Below, piece after piece: positions 18,360 through 26,552 of a DNA stretch of 64,000 bases. The DNA is from Carnimonas bestiolae (lineage in GTDB: Bacteria; Pseudomonadota; Gammaproteobacteria; Pseudomonadales; Halomonadaceae): NCBI RefSeq assembly GCF_051251125.1, contig NZ_JBPCZL010000011.1; one strand, given 5' to 3'. Each line of letters opens with the position of its first letter. Position 1 is the stretch's first letter. The position numbers were made by a program, and so were the translations under genes. Under the pieces are notes generated by a model, which made no database searches, had not been told where the DNA came from, and saw nothing but the letters and a program-made list of their open reading frames with translations.

Positions 18360-19511
18360 ATGGCAAGCAACTCAGCCAACGGGTCGGGGCCGCTTCCCGA
18401 TTCGCAAAGCAAGCGCATCGCAGAATCACTCCTCGAAGGCTCCGGCATTACATTCAATGGCAGCAACCCGTGGGACATTCAGGTACACGATCCCGCTTTT
18501 TTTGGCAAAGTGCTGCGCGGCGGATCACTGGCCCTCGGTGAAAGCTATATGGAAGGCCTGTGGGATTGCGAGCAGATCGACGAAATGATTCTGCGCCTGC
18601 TCAACCATGGTCTGGGAGATCGCGCCGAAAGCCCGCTGCGGCGTGCGCTGTATCAGTTGCAGTCAAACTTCATCAATCTGCAGAGCAAAACGCGCGCCTT
18701 CATTGTTGGCAAGCAGCATTACGATCTGGGTAATGATCTATTCGAGCGTATGCTTGATTCGACGATGTGCTACTCATGCGCTTACTGGAAGGACACCGAC
18801 GATCTGCATCAGGCCCAGTTGAACAAGCTGGATCTAGCCGCGCGCAAGCTTGGACTTGAGCCGGGCATGAAGGTGCTGGACATCGGCTGCGGCTGGGGAA
18901 GCTTCGCTTACCATGCCGCGACCCACTACGGCTGTGAAGTAACCGGCATCACTATTTCCAAGGAACAGGCCGAATACGCTCGCGAGCGCTGCAAGGATCT
19001 ACCGGTCGAGATTATTCTCGAAGACTACCGCGACTTGACCGGTGAGTACGATCGCATTGTCTCGATTGGCATGTTTGAACACGTAGGTCACAAGAATTAC
19101 CGCACCTACTTCGAGTCGGCCAAGAAGCTGCTTAAGCCCGATGGCCTTTTTGTGCTGCATACCATTGGCAGCAACGGCACCAGCATTGGCGCGGACCCCT
19201 GGATCAACAAATACATCTTCCCCAATGGCGTGCTGCCGTCAATCGCGCAGATTTCTCGCCCCACCGAAGATCTCTTTGTGATGGAAGACTGGCAAAACTT
19301 CGGCGCCGACTACGACCGTACCCTGATGGCGTGGCACGAGCGCTTTGAACGCGCCTGGCCTGAGGTCAAGCACAACTACAACGAGCGTACCTACCGGATG
19401 TTCCGCTACTACCTGTTGATCTGCGCCGGTGCCTTCCGCGCCCGCGATATTCAGCTATGGCAAGTGGTGTTCTCGAACCGTCGGCCCGGCCGCTACGACG
19501 CGCCGCGTTAA
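18360..19511 (+). CDS. cfa: Cyclopropane-fatty-acyl-phospholipid synthase
   Basis: The 383-residue enzyme adds a methylene bridge from SAM to unsaturated phospholipid acyl chains, a common stationary-phase and acid/salt stress response. The N-terminal domain covers about 1-115. The SAM-binding core shows VLDIGCGWGSFAYHAA (172 onward), then GMFEHVGHKNYRTYF and HTIGSNGTSIGADPWINKYI. The C-terminal ICAGAFRARDIQLWQVVFS contains the conserved catalytic-pocket cysteine (Cys355; Cys354 in E. coli). Length matches the family. The ribosome site is aggaaaggga. It is a single gene ending at a strong hairpin. Confidence 0.97.
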   Translation: MASNSANGSGPLPDSQSKRIAESLLEGSGITFNGSNPWDIQVHDPAFFGKVLRGGSLALGESYMEGLWDCEQIDEMILRLLNHGLGDRAESPLRRALYQLQSNFINLQSKTRAFIVGKQHYDLGNDLFERMLDSTMCYSCAYWKDTDDLHQAQLNKLDLAARKLGLEPGMKVLDIGCGWGSFAYHAATHYGCEVTGITISKEQAEYARERCKDLPVEIILEDYRDLTGEYDRIVSIGMFEHVGHKNYRTYFESAKKLLKPDGLFVLHTIGSNGTSIGADPWINKYIFPNGVLPSIAQISRPTEDLFVMEDWQNFGADYDRTLMAWHERFERAWPEVKHNYNERTYRMFRYYLLICAGAFRARDIQLWQVVFSNRRPGRYDAPR

Positions 19512-19529
19512 CGCTAGCCGTCTACCAGC

Positions 19530-19562
19530 GAAGGGAGCCAAATGGCTCCCTTCGTGCGTTTA
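19530..19562. terminator. Hairpin terminator between cfa and the convergent FUSC gene
   Basis: Ten-bp perfect stem gaagggagcc/ggctcccttc with loop aaat (19530-19553), followed by gtgcgttt. It sits between convergent genes and may serve both directions; the T run is weak. Confidence 0.7.
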
Positions 19563-19593
19563 GCCGTTTTCGGTATTCTCAGGAGATGTGGCG

Positions 19594-20700
19594 CTAGTCG
19601 ACAATCATGCGAGTGCCGGGAAACAGATTCAGAAAATGGTGAATCAGCCACGCCACCACCACGGTCACACTCACGGCGAACGCCACCGACGTAATACGGT
19701 ACAGGTCGCTGTATATCAGGTCCTGATTGGGCTGCAGGTACTGACCAAACAAAATGGCAATGGTGGTCATGGCACCAAAGCCAACGCCCGAGCCCACCTT
19801 TTCGGTCGCGTGCATGCGCGCGGTCAGCATCAGCCCTATCCATAATAGCGGGATCACCAGCAGCAGCTTATTGAAGGCATCGTACACCACCAATTGCGCG
19901 ACCAGCCCGTAGCAGCAGCCAATAATGATGCCGATCAATCGCCAGCGCGCCGCTACCTTCAAGCCCTCAAAATGCATCGGAAACAGAATCAGAATGGTCG
20001 CCACCTGCGCCGACAGCGAATCCTGCAGATTGAATACCTGAAACACCACAAATGACAGCGTAGCGCAGCTGGTACCGAGCAACGTTTCGTGACGAATGCG
20101 CGATAGCGGTTTGTTGACCGGCGGCGGCGGTTGACGCGGTTCGACATCGGGAAATAGCCACGCGGCGAAAAAACCCAACACCACCGCCAGCGACGTGGCC
20201 GCCATGGAACTCGCCAGCAGGTCGTGCAGGTCCGTCGTTGGATAGCTGGCGAAGTGAAAACACACGCTCAAGGACACCATGCTGCTGGCGCCAAACAGAA
20301 ATAGCATTCCTCGGCTCATCAAGCGAAAACGCAGGTAAAACAGCAAGAACACCAGCACGGTCATGACCACCGGCATATGGCTGAAGAAGCCGGCGATCAG
20401 CGCCACTTCAACGCTGTTGATCATCGATGAGATTAAAAACTGCCGCGCGACGTGGCCCGTTAATACCGGCACCAATGCCGTCAGCAGCAGCGGATACACA
20501 CAGAAGAACACCCCGAAGTTGAGGCCAAACAGCTTGCAGATAACGAAGCCCAGCGTCGACGCCGTGGCGGCACGCAGGCACTGGCGCAGATCGTTGCCCG
20601 ACAGCGGATGATCACGAAGCGGGAAGATATCACCGCGCGTGATACGCGCTATGCGCCCTTCACGCGAAGCAGGCGCCGGCGACGACGGCTCAGTAGACAT
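19594..20700 (-). CDS. FUSC-family (DUF2955) inner-membrane efflux protein
   Basis: The 368-residue protein has two clusters of hydrophobic segments (about residues 45-180 and 230-365), as in fusaric-acid-resistance-like membrane proteins. The N-terminal LRQCLRAATASTLGFVICKLFG is typical of the DUF2955 branch. It presumably works with the membrane-fusion protein encoded directly upstream to export aromatic or other small acids; the substrate is unknown. ATG 20700 lies inside the end of the upstream gene (11-bp overlap), so translation is likely coupled. It is the last gene of the marR-hlyD-FUSC unit. Confidence 0.82.
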   Translation of the reverse strand: MSTEPSSPAPASREGRIARITRGDIFPLRDHPLSGNDLRQCLRAATASTLGFVICKLFGLNFGVFFCVYPLLLTALVPVLTGHVARQFLISSMINSVEVALIAGFFSHMPVVMTVLVFLLFYLRFRLMSRGMLFLFGASSMVSLSVCFHFASYPTTDLHDLLASSMAATSLAVVLGFFAAWLFPDVEPRQPPPPVNKPLSRIRHETLLGTSCATLSFVVFQVFNLQDSLSAQVATILILFPMHFEGLKVAARWRLIGIIIGCCYGLVAQLVVYDAFNKLLLVIPLLWIGLMLTARMHATEKVGSGVGFGAMTTIAILFGQYLQPNQDLIYSDLYRITSVAFAVSVTVVVAWLIHHFLNLFPGTRMIVD

Positions 20701-21751
20701 AGTGCACCCAGCTGACGAAGCGAATTTGCAGCGCGCCAAAAAGATGGGCAACCGGGTTATCGCCGGGATACAGCTGCACCGTGGCGCGTGCACCTGTAGC
20801 GAGCGGTGAATCGGGACGCTGATCGAGCACCAGATGAACACGCATGCGCTGAGCATCACGCACCCAGCGATCGCTCTTGACCGGTTCGGCCAGCGTGCCG
20901 TCGGCCATGTACTGACCATCCTTAACGCCTGCGTCGCGCGCGCTCAGGTGCGCCTTGAACACCTGCCCGGGCAAGCCATCGAAGACCACCGCAGCACGGG
21001 TGCCATCAGCGCTGGTACGCAGGCTCTTCTCACGAAAATCAGCGGTCAGGTCAGGCATATCACCGACCAGCGCCAGCGTGGCAGCACCCGTTGCGGCGTA
21101 ATCGCCCGCGCTCAACTGCAGGTTACTAATCACCCCTGAGGTATCGGCCCGTACCTCGGTGTACCTAAGATTGAGCTGCGCCGTGCTGACCGCGTTTTCG
21201 GCCTGACGCAAACGCAGGTTATTCCGTCCCGCTTCGCCGCGATTCGCCATTAGTTGCTCGATGGCCGCTTGCTTGGCTGCCACCGCAGCACGATCGCTCT
21301 GGTAGCGGGCATCGGCCTGATCACGTACCTGCCGCGAGATGCTGTTCTGCCCAGCCAGCGAGCGATAGCGCTGCAAGTCATGCAGGCTGTTAGCGGCGGT
21401 GGCTTTGGCCGCTTCCAGATCGGCACGCGCCGATGCTATCTGGGCATCCAGCATGCGGTTTTCACGCTGCGCTTGTTCGAGGTTCAGCTGCGCCTGCGCC
21501 AGCGCCAATTGATAGGGCCGATCGTCAATGCGGTATAGCAGCGCCCCTTCCTCGACGTGCTGATTATTATGCACCGCGACCTCAGTCACGCGTCCGCTCA
21601 CTTGCGGCGCCACCGGCGTTACCAGTCGCAGCAAACGCGCCTCTGGCGTGAGCGGCATATGGGTATCGGCGATGATGAAATACACGAAGGCCAGCGCGAA
21701 CACGACGAGTGCCGCCTGCACCCAGCGGTTAAAGCGTTGTTCAGGAGTCAT
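20690..21751 (-). CDS. HlyD/EmrA-type membrane-fusion protein
   Basis: The 353-residue protein has one N-terminal membrane anchor (about 12-30, VQAALVVFALAFVYFIIA). A lipoyl/barrel half follows (VAPQVSGRVTEVAVHNNQHVE), then a long alpha-helical hairpin (about 80-195, rich in Ala/Gln/Arg), and the second half with RADTSGVISNLQLSAGDYAA. This is the periplasmic adaptor of tripartite exporters. No outer-membrane factor is encoded here, so a shared TolC-like channel is expected. The ribosome site aggag precedes ATG 21751. It lies 185 bp after marR and overlaps the FUSC gene. Confidence 0.88.
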   Translation of the reverse strand: MTPEQRFNRWVQAALVVFALAFVYFIIADTHMPLTPEARLLRLVTPVAPQVSGRVTEVAVHNNQHVEEGALLYRIDDRPYQLALAQAQLNLEQAQRENRMLDAQIASARADLEAAKATAANSLHDLQRYRSLAGQNSISRQVRDQADARYQSDRAAVAAKQAAIEQLMANRGEAGRNNLRLRQAENAVSTAQLNLRYTEVRADTSGVISNLQLSAGDYAATGAATLALVGDMPDLTADFREKSLRTSADGTRAAVVFDGLPGQVFKAHLSARDAGVKDGQYMADGTLAEPVKSDRWVRDAQRMRVHLVLDQRPDSPLATGARATVQLYPGDNPVAHLFGALQIRFVSWVHYVY

Positions 21752-21936
21752 GCACGGTTTCCGGTGTTATAGAGAGTTCACGGTATCTGTAACGATATGA
21801 TTGCCAATAAAGCGATCTACGCTGTGTTGCTCGTTGTTATGCGCATCAGTGGTTATGCGAGCGACAAGGCGCACACTATCTTGCCCACCACGATGCGATC
21901 CCCATGCGTCGCATCATGGTGGGCAGCGCATCTTTA

Positions 21937-22374
21937 TCACATCAGGTTGTGCGACAGTTTCTGCAGCACGCGAATGAATTCGGCCAGCTCTGCTTCGGTA
22001 ATGCCTTCAAGCGTTTCTTTCACCACCTGCTGACGCACCGCATCGGCTTTTATTTGCAATGCGCGGCCTGCGGAAGTGAAGTGCACCGCTCGCGCCCTTT
22101 TGTCTGATTCACTACAGCGCCGCTCAACTAGCCCGTTGGCTTCCAGCTGATCCAGCGAGCGCGACAGCGAAGGCATTTCGATGCCGAGCGCCGACGCCAG
22201 CACCGACTGAATAACGCCCTCCCCCAAACGCTCAATTTGCATCAACACTTCCCAGCGCGACTGGGTAAGCCCCAACGGCTGCATGCGTTCGTCAAGGTTA
22301 CTGCGCCAGCGGCGCGAGGCACTGGCCAATTGGAGCCCGAGCGGCGCATCGGGTGAGAAGTTGGAATCAAGCAT
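21937..22374 (-). CDS. MarR-family transcriptional regulator
   Basis: This 145-residue protein contains a winged helix: LTQSRWEVLMQIERLG, then SVLASALGIEMPSLSRSLDQ (recognition helix) and LEANGLVERRCSESDKRARAVH (wing). MarR proteins bind palindromes as dimers and release DNA on binding phenolic or other aromatic ligands. The gene heads an apparent operon with the HlyD and FUSC genes. A perfect palindrome overlapping its own upstream region suggests it represses itself and the exporter. The ligand is unknown. Confidence 0.9.
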   Translation of the reverse strand: MLDSNFSPDAPLGLQLASASRRWRSNLDERMQPLGLTQSRWEVLMQIERLGEGVIQSVLASALGIEMPSLSRSLDQLEANGLVERRCSESDKRARAVHFTSAGRALQIKADAVRQQVVKETLEGITEAELAEFIRVLQKLSHNLM

Positions 22375-22382
22375 GGGTCACC

Positions 22383-22408
22383 AATATTTACTTTGCTAAG
22401 TAAATATT
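22383..22408. promoter_or_regulatory. Perfect palindromic operator upstream of marR
   Basis: AATATTTACTT, spacer tgct, AAGTAAATATT: an 11-bp perfect inverted repeat ending 8 bp before the marR start codon. Size and position fit a MarR dimer site controlling the marR-hlyD-FUSC operon. The A/T-rich arms stand out from the surrounding sequence. Confidence 0.8.
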
Positions 22409-22578
22409 AGATTAACAAAAAATGAAGGCGGTTTCGAGACCAACGGATAAGGTCGATGACAGGCGCACTGAGTGGCACAAAATTGCGCAGGGTGGCATAG
22501 TAGCGGTACTTTTTCTTGCATCCGCGCAGTCCTTGCGCGACATGCGCTGGCCACCACCACGAGGTTTCGACACACATC

Positions 22579-23769
22579 ATGTTTGAGGGAATCGCACGAG
22601 TTCCGGGAGACGCCATTCTAGGTCTTATCGACGCGTTCAATAATGATACCAACCCCAACAAGGTTGACCTGGGCGTCGGGGTGTACCGCGATAAACAAGG
22701 CCAAACTCCCATCCTCGATAGCGTCAAGGCGGCAGAAAAGCGCCTTTTGGAGAGCGAAACCACCAAATCGTACATTGGCTCCCATGGCGACCCCCGCTAT
22801 ACCAATGCCGTCCTCAAACTGGTGCTCGGCGAGACTTCGCCAGTACTTGCCAACCAGCGCGCCAGCGCTACACAGTCACCGGGCGGCACCGGCGCACTGC
22901 GTCTGGCAGCCGACTTCATTCGCACCAACCTGGGCAAGCGCGGCATCTGGGTGTCTACCCCCACCTGGCCCAACCATTTAGGCATCTTCGACGCCGCTGA
23001 TCTCGATATCCATCACTACCCTTACGTTGATAAAAACAACCGTCTCGATTTCGACGGCATGCTGGCCGCGCTTGAAAAGGCGCCTCAGGGCGATGTTGTG
23101 CTGTTGCACGCCTGCTGCCACAACCCTAGCGGCTTTGATCTGGACAAACAGCAGTGGCAGCAGGTACTGGAGCTGATCAAGCGTCGTCAACTGCTACCGC
23201 TGGTCGACTTTGCCTATCAGGGCTTCGGCGATGGGCTCGACGAGGACGCCTACGGCGCGCGCTTGTTGGCTGAGTCGCTCGACGAAGTCATCATCACCAG
23301 CTCATGCTCGAAAAACTTTGGCATTTACCGCGAGCGCACCGGCTGCTTTATTCTGATCGCACGCGATCACGAACAGATGGAAAACGTGCGCTCTCAGGCC
23401 GCCATCGTGGCACGCGAAAACTACTCCAACCCGCCCGCGCACGGCGGTGCGGTGGTCGCTGAAATTCTCAACGACGCCTCGCTGACCGAACAGTGGAAAG
23501 GCGAAGTTGAAGCAATGTGCAAGCGCATTGCCGATCTGCGCAACGCCTTTGTCGATGCCCTCGAACCTTACGGCCTCAAGGAACGCTTCGCGTTTATCCG
23601 TGAACAGCGCGGCATGTTCTCGTACACCGGTTTGAGTCCCGAGCAGGTCGAGCGTCTGCGCAAGGAGTTCGGCATTTACATGGTCGGTTCAGGACGTGCC
23701 AACGTGGCCGGTCTGTCCAGCGACTGCCTCGATTACGTTGCCAAGGCGTTTGCCGAGGTGTGCCGCTAA
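22579..23769 (+). CDS. Aromatic amino acid / aspartate aminotransferase (class I)
   Basis: The 396-residue PLP enzyme of the AspC/TyrB group starts MFEGIARVPGDAILGLIDAF and continues VDLGVGVYRDKQGQTPIL. The pyridoxal lysine lies in SSCSKNFGIYRERTG (Lys245), and the substrate-carboxylate arginine is in GMFSYTGLSPEQVERLR with a nearby SGRANVAGL. It transfers amino groups between glutamate and aromatic 2-oxoacids or oxaloacetate; which substrate is preferred cannot be told from sequence. ATG 22579 gives the family start. A terminator follows. Confidence 0.92.
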   Translation: MFEGIARVPGDAILGLIDAFNNDTNPNKVDLGVGVYRDKQGQTPILDSVKAAEKRLLESETTKSYIGSHGDPRYTNAVLKLVLGETSPVLANQRASATQSPGGTGALRLAADFIRTNLGKRGIWVSTPTWPNHLGIFDAADLDIHHYPYVDKNNRLDFDGMLAALEKAPQGDVVLLHACCHNPSGFDLDKQQWQQVLELIKRRQLLPLVDFAYQGFGDGLDEDAYGARLLAESLDEVIITSSCSKNFGIYRERTGCFILIARDHEQMENVRSQAAIVARENYSNPPAHGGAVVAEILNDASLTEQWKGEVEAMCKRIADLRNAFVDALEPYGLKERFAFIREQRGMFSYTGLSPEQVERLRKEFGIYMVGSGRANVAGLSSDCLDYVAKAFAEVCR

Positions 23770-23858
23770 ACGCAGGCACCGCGATGCCAGTGCGGCTAGC
23801 ATCGCGCTACGCTGGCGTTAGGGCAGAATGAATAACTGCGACCAGGCAAATGCTTGGA

Positions 23859-23897
23859 AAAGGCTGAGTTCGGCGCTGTAGCGGACTCGGCCTTTTT
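23859..23897 (+). terminator. Terminator after the aminotransferase gene
   Basis: Stem aaaggctgagt with actcggccttt (one G-T pair), a 15-nt loop, and a T run at the 3' side, about 90 bp after the stop codon. Confidence 0.75.
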
Positions 23898-24053
23898 GTG
23901 TCTCCACGCGTGGTCGCGAACAAATGGGCACCGCCCAATCGATGGCAAGTGCCGCCACTTGATGGATATTGGGCGCGAATTACCGCTATTCTCGCTCATG
24001 CAGCCAGCGCACTGGTATGCTAACAACTCGCTCGACTTATCAAGGAAGTCTTC

Positions 24054-25064
24054 ATGGACAAGGCAGCACGCCTGCTACTGTTTGCCGATGTCGTCGATGC
24101 GGGCAGCTTCACGGCAGCAGCAGACCATCGCAACGTCAACCGTTCAGTGATCTCAAAACAAATTGGTCAGCTCGAAGAAGAACTAAGCGTGCGGCTGTTC
24201 AATCGCTCGACGCGTAGCGTATCGCTGACCGGCATTGGGCAATCCATCTATCCGCACGCGCTCAGAATGCGCGAAGCACTCGAAGCGGTAGAAGAAGTCG
24301 CACAGGTGAGTCAGAAAGAGCCGCGCGGCACGCTCAAGCTATCCGTGCCCAGCAACTTCGGCCATCACGTACTGCCGCAGGTGCTGCGCGAATACCTGCA
24401 ACTCTATCCGAAGGTGCGCGTGGATTTGCGCCTTGAAGACAACATCGTGGATCTGATTGGCGGCGGTTACGATCTCGCCATCCGCATTTCCCAGCCGCGT
24501 GATTCAACGCTGATCGCGCGCCCCTTGGCGCGTAACCGCACCCTGCTGGTAGCTGCGCCTACGTTTATTGAGCGCCATGGCACCCCTTCCACGCTGACCG
24601 AGCTGCTGGCGATGCCTGCGGTTATCTATAGCCGTGAAGGGCTTACCCAAGACCACATCGAATACTTCAATGATCATGGGGTGGTCGAGAAAGCGACCCT
24701 GACCTCGCGCTATCGGGCCAACGACCCCGAGCTACTGCTCGGCGCCGTGCTCGATGGCCTGTGCTTCGCGCTGATGCCCGCCTTCAGCGTTGGCGAAGAC
24801 ATCGCTGCGGGGCGTCTGGTACCACTGCTACCACAGCTGAAGCTAACGGCGCGTCCGGCAATCCATATGGTGTATCCACATCGCCAGTTTCTGGCCCAGA
24901 AAACCCGTGGCTTCATTACCTGCTTGCAGAAGGTGGTGGGCAGCGACACGCCGGTGTGGGAGCGCAAGATTACCGGCTTCGAGAATATGTACGGATTTGT
25001 GGAGGGGCAAGCGCCCTCGGTTTTCGATCTGCCGATTAGCCCCGGCGACCATTCGCCGCTGTAG
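24054..25064 (+). CDS. LysR-family transcriptional regulator
   Basis: This 336-residue protein has an N-terminal winged helix: LLLFADVVDAGSFTAAADHR, then VNRSVISKQIGQLEEELSVRLFNRSTRSVSL read in two halves. Its substrate-binding domain, from about residue 90, is of the CrgA/DsdC-like branch (GTLKLSVPSNFGHHVLPQVL). The C-terminal tail is about 30 residues longer than usual. ATG 24054 has aaggaag in place. It stands alone between two terminators, so its target cannot be read from context. Confidence 0.9.
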   Translation: MDKAARLLLFADVVDAGSFTAAADHRNVNRSVISKQIGQLEEELSVRLFNRSTRSVSLTGIGQSIYPHALRMREALEAVEEVAQVSQKEPRGTLKLSVPSNFGHHVLPQVLREYLQLYPKVRVDLRLEDNIVDLIGGGYDLAIRISQPRDSTLIARPLARNRTLLVAAPTFIERHGTPSTLTELLAMPAVIYSREGLTQDHIEYFNDHGVVEKATLTSRYRANDPELLLGAVLDGLCFALMPAFSVGEDIAAGRLVPLLPQLKLTARPAIHMVYPHRQFLAQKTRGFITCLQKVVGSDTPVWERKITGFENMYGFVEGQAPSVFDLPISPGDHSPL

Positions 25065-25140
25065 CTACCGGCCTTCCACCTTCCGGCCCTGCGTCACAGT
25101 ATCGCCTGATATTGCTGGTATCTCAGCGGGAAGAGCACAC

Positions 25141-25181
25141 AACAACGGCGGCCGTTCTGTTATGGAACGGCCGCCGTTGTT
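25141..25181. terminator. Bidirectional terminator between the LysR gene and metZ
   Basis: Seventeen-bp perfect stem opening aacaacggcggcc, with a 7-nt loop. It lies between convergent genes and its A/T-rich stem ends can serve as tails on both strands. Confidence 0.85.
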
Positions 25182-25207
25182 ATTGCAGATATCGCGCAAA
25201 GGCGCTG

Positions 25208-26404
25208 TTACAAGGTAGCGAGTCCGCGCGCCAGATCCTGCTTGAGATCCTCGATATCTTCCAGGCCCACCGCTACACGAATCAAGCCCGGTGCGATATT
25301 GGCCGCAGCGCGCTCTTCTTCCGACAGCTTGCCATGAGTGGTGGTGGCCACGTGAGTAATGGTCGTTTTGGTATCGCCCAAATTGCCGGTAATCGATACT
25401 ACGCGAGTAGCATCGATCACTTGCCAGGCGCCCTGCTGCCCGCCCTTCACCACGAACCCCAGCACGGCGCCAAAGCCTGACTGCTGACGCTTGGCCAGTT
25501 CGTGCTGCGGATGGCTTTCAAGACCACCGAAGTAGACCTTCTCGACCTGCGGCTGCTGCTCAAGCCAGCGCGCCAGCGCCAGCGCGTTGTCACAATGAGC
25601 GCGCATACGCAGTTTGAGCGTTTCCAGCCCCTTGAGGAACACCCACGCGTTGAAGGGGCTGATGCTGGTGCCGCAGGTACGTACGACGCCGAGCACTTCA
25701 TCCATGTCGGCATCGTCATTGCCGACGATAGCACCGCCAACGGCACGCCCTTGACCATCGATGAACTTGGTTGCCGAGTGCACCACCAAATCAGCGCCAA
25801 GCTTCAGCGGCTGTTGCAGTGCCGGGGTGCAGAAGCAGTTGTCGATTACCAGCTTGATACCGTGGCGATGAGCGATGTCGGCCAGCTTGGCGATATCGAC
25901 AAGCTCTGACAGCGGATTGGAAGGTGTTTCAGCGAAGAACAGCTTGGTATCCGCCGAGATGGCATTTTCCCAGTCGTCGAGATCGGACAGCGTGACGTAG
26001 CGCACCTTGATACCGATTTTGGAAAAATACTTGTTGAACAGGCTAACGGTAGAGCCAAACAGGGAGCGCGACGCAACGATTTCGTCGCCCTGCTTCAACA
26101 GCGCCAACCCCATGGTCAGAATGGCCCCCATGCCAGAGCCCATTGCGACCGCCCTTTTGCCGCCTTCAAGCGCCGCCAGCCGTCGTTCGAAGGTTTGGAT
26201 GGTGGGATTGGAAAAACGCGAGTAAACATTGCCCGCTTCATTGCCTGCAAACTTGGCGGCTGCTTCGGCAGCGCTATCGTAGACAAAGCTGGAGGTGGTG
26301 AAGATCGGCTCGCCGTGCTCTTGTTCGTTGGTGCGGCGCTGACCACCACGCACCCCTAGCGTGGCGAAGGAAAACTCTTCGTCCTCTGGAAACTGAATAC
26401 CCAT
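25208..26404 (-). CDS. metZ: O-succinylhomoserine sulfhydrylase
   Basis: The 398-residue PLP enzyme of the Cys/Met metabolism family makes homocysteine directly from O-succinylhomoserine and sulfide. Signatures include FSFATLGVRGGQRRTNEQEHGEP, read in two parts at the N-terminus, NVYSRFSNPT, and DLVVHSATKFIDGQGRAVGG with the pyridoxal lysine in ATKF. The N-terminus and the location next to purF match pseudomonad MetZ. ATG 26404 follows aaggag. The 148-bp gap to purF contains a hairpin. Confidence 0.95.
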   Translation of the reverse strand: MGIQFPEDEEFSFATLGVRGGQRRTNEQEHGEPIFTTSSFVYDSAAEAAAKFAGNEAGNVYSRFSNPTIQTFERRLAALEGGKRAVAMGSGMGAILTMGLALLKQGDEIVASRSLFGSTVSLFNKYFSKIGIKVRYVTLSDLDDWENAISADTKLFFAETPSNPLSELVDIAKLADIAHRHGIKLVIDNCFCTPALQQPLKLGADLVVHSATKFIDGQGRAVGGAIVGNDDADMDEVLGVVRTCGTSISPFNAWVFLKGLETLKLRMRAHCDNALALARWLEQQPQVEKVYFGGLESHPQHELAKRQQSGFGAVLGFVVKGGQQGAWQVIDATRVVSITGNLGDTKTTITHVATTTHGKLSEEERAAANIAPGLIRVAVGLEDIEDLKQDLARGLATL

Positions 26405-26424
26405 GCCTGATCTCCTTGCGACAA

Positions 26425-26447
26425 GAGACCGCTTGAAAAGCGGTCTC
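26425..26447. terminator. Hairpin between purF and metZ
   Basis: Ten-bp stem gagaccgctt/aagcggtctc with a 3-nt loop, 21 bp ahead of metZ on the minus strand. No proper T run follows, so it may be a weak terminator of the purF operon, an RNA-processing site or a control element of metZ. Confidence 0.45.
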
Positions 26448-26552
26448 GAAAGTAAAACGACGTGCGCGCCGTGATATTTTATAAGCGGCTGCTCGGCCTA
26501 TTGGCGCCATCACCACGCGACACGATTAACGAGTGAGAGAAGTAGCCTAACG

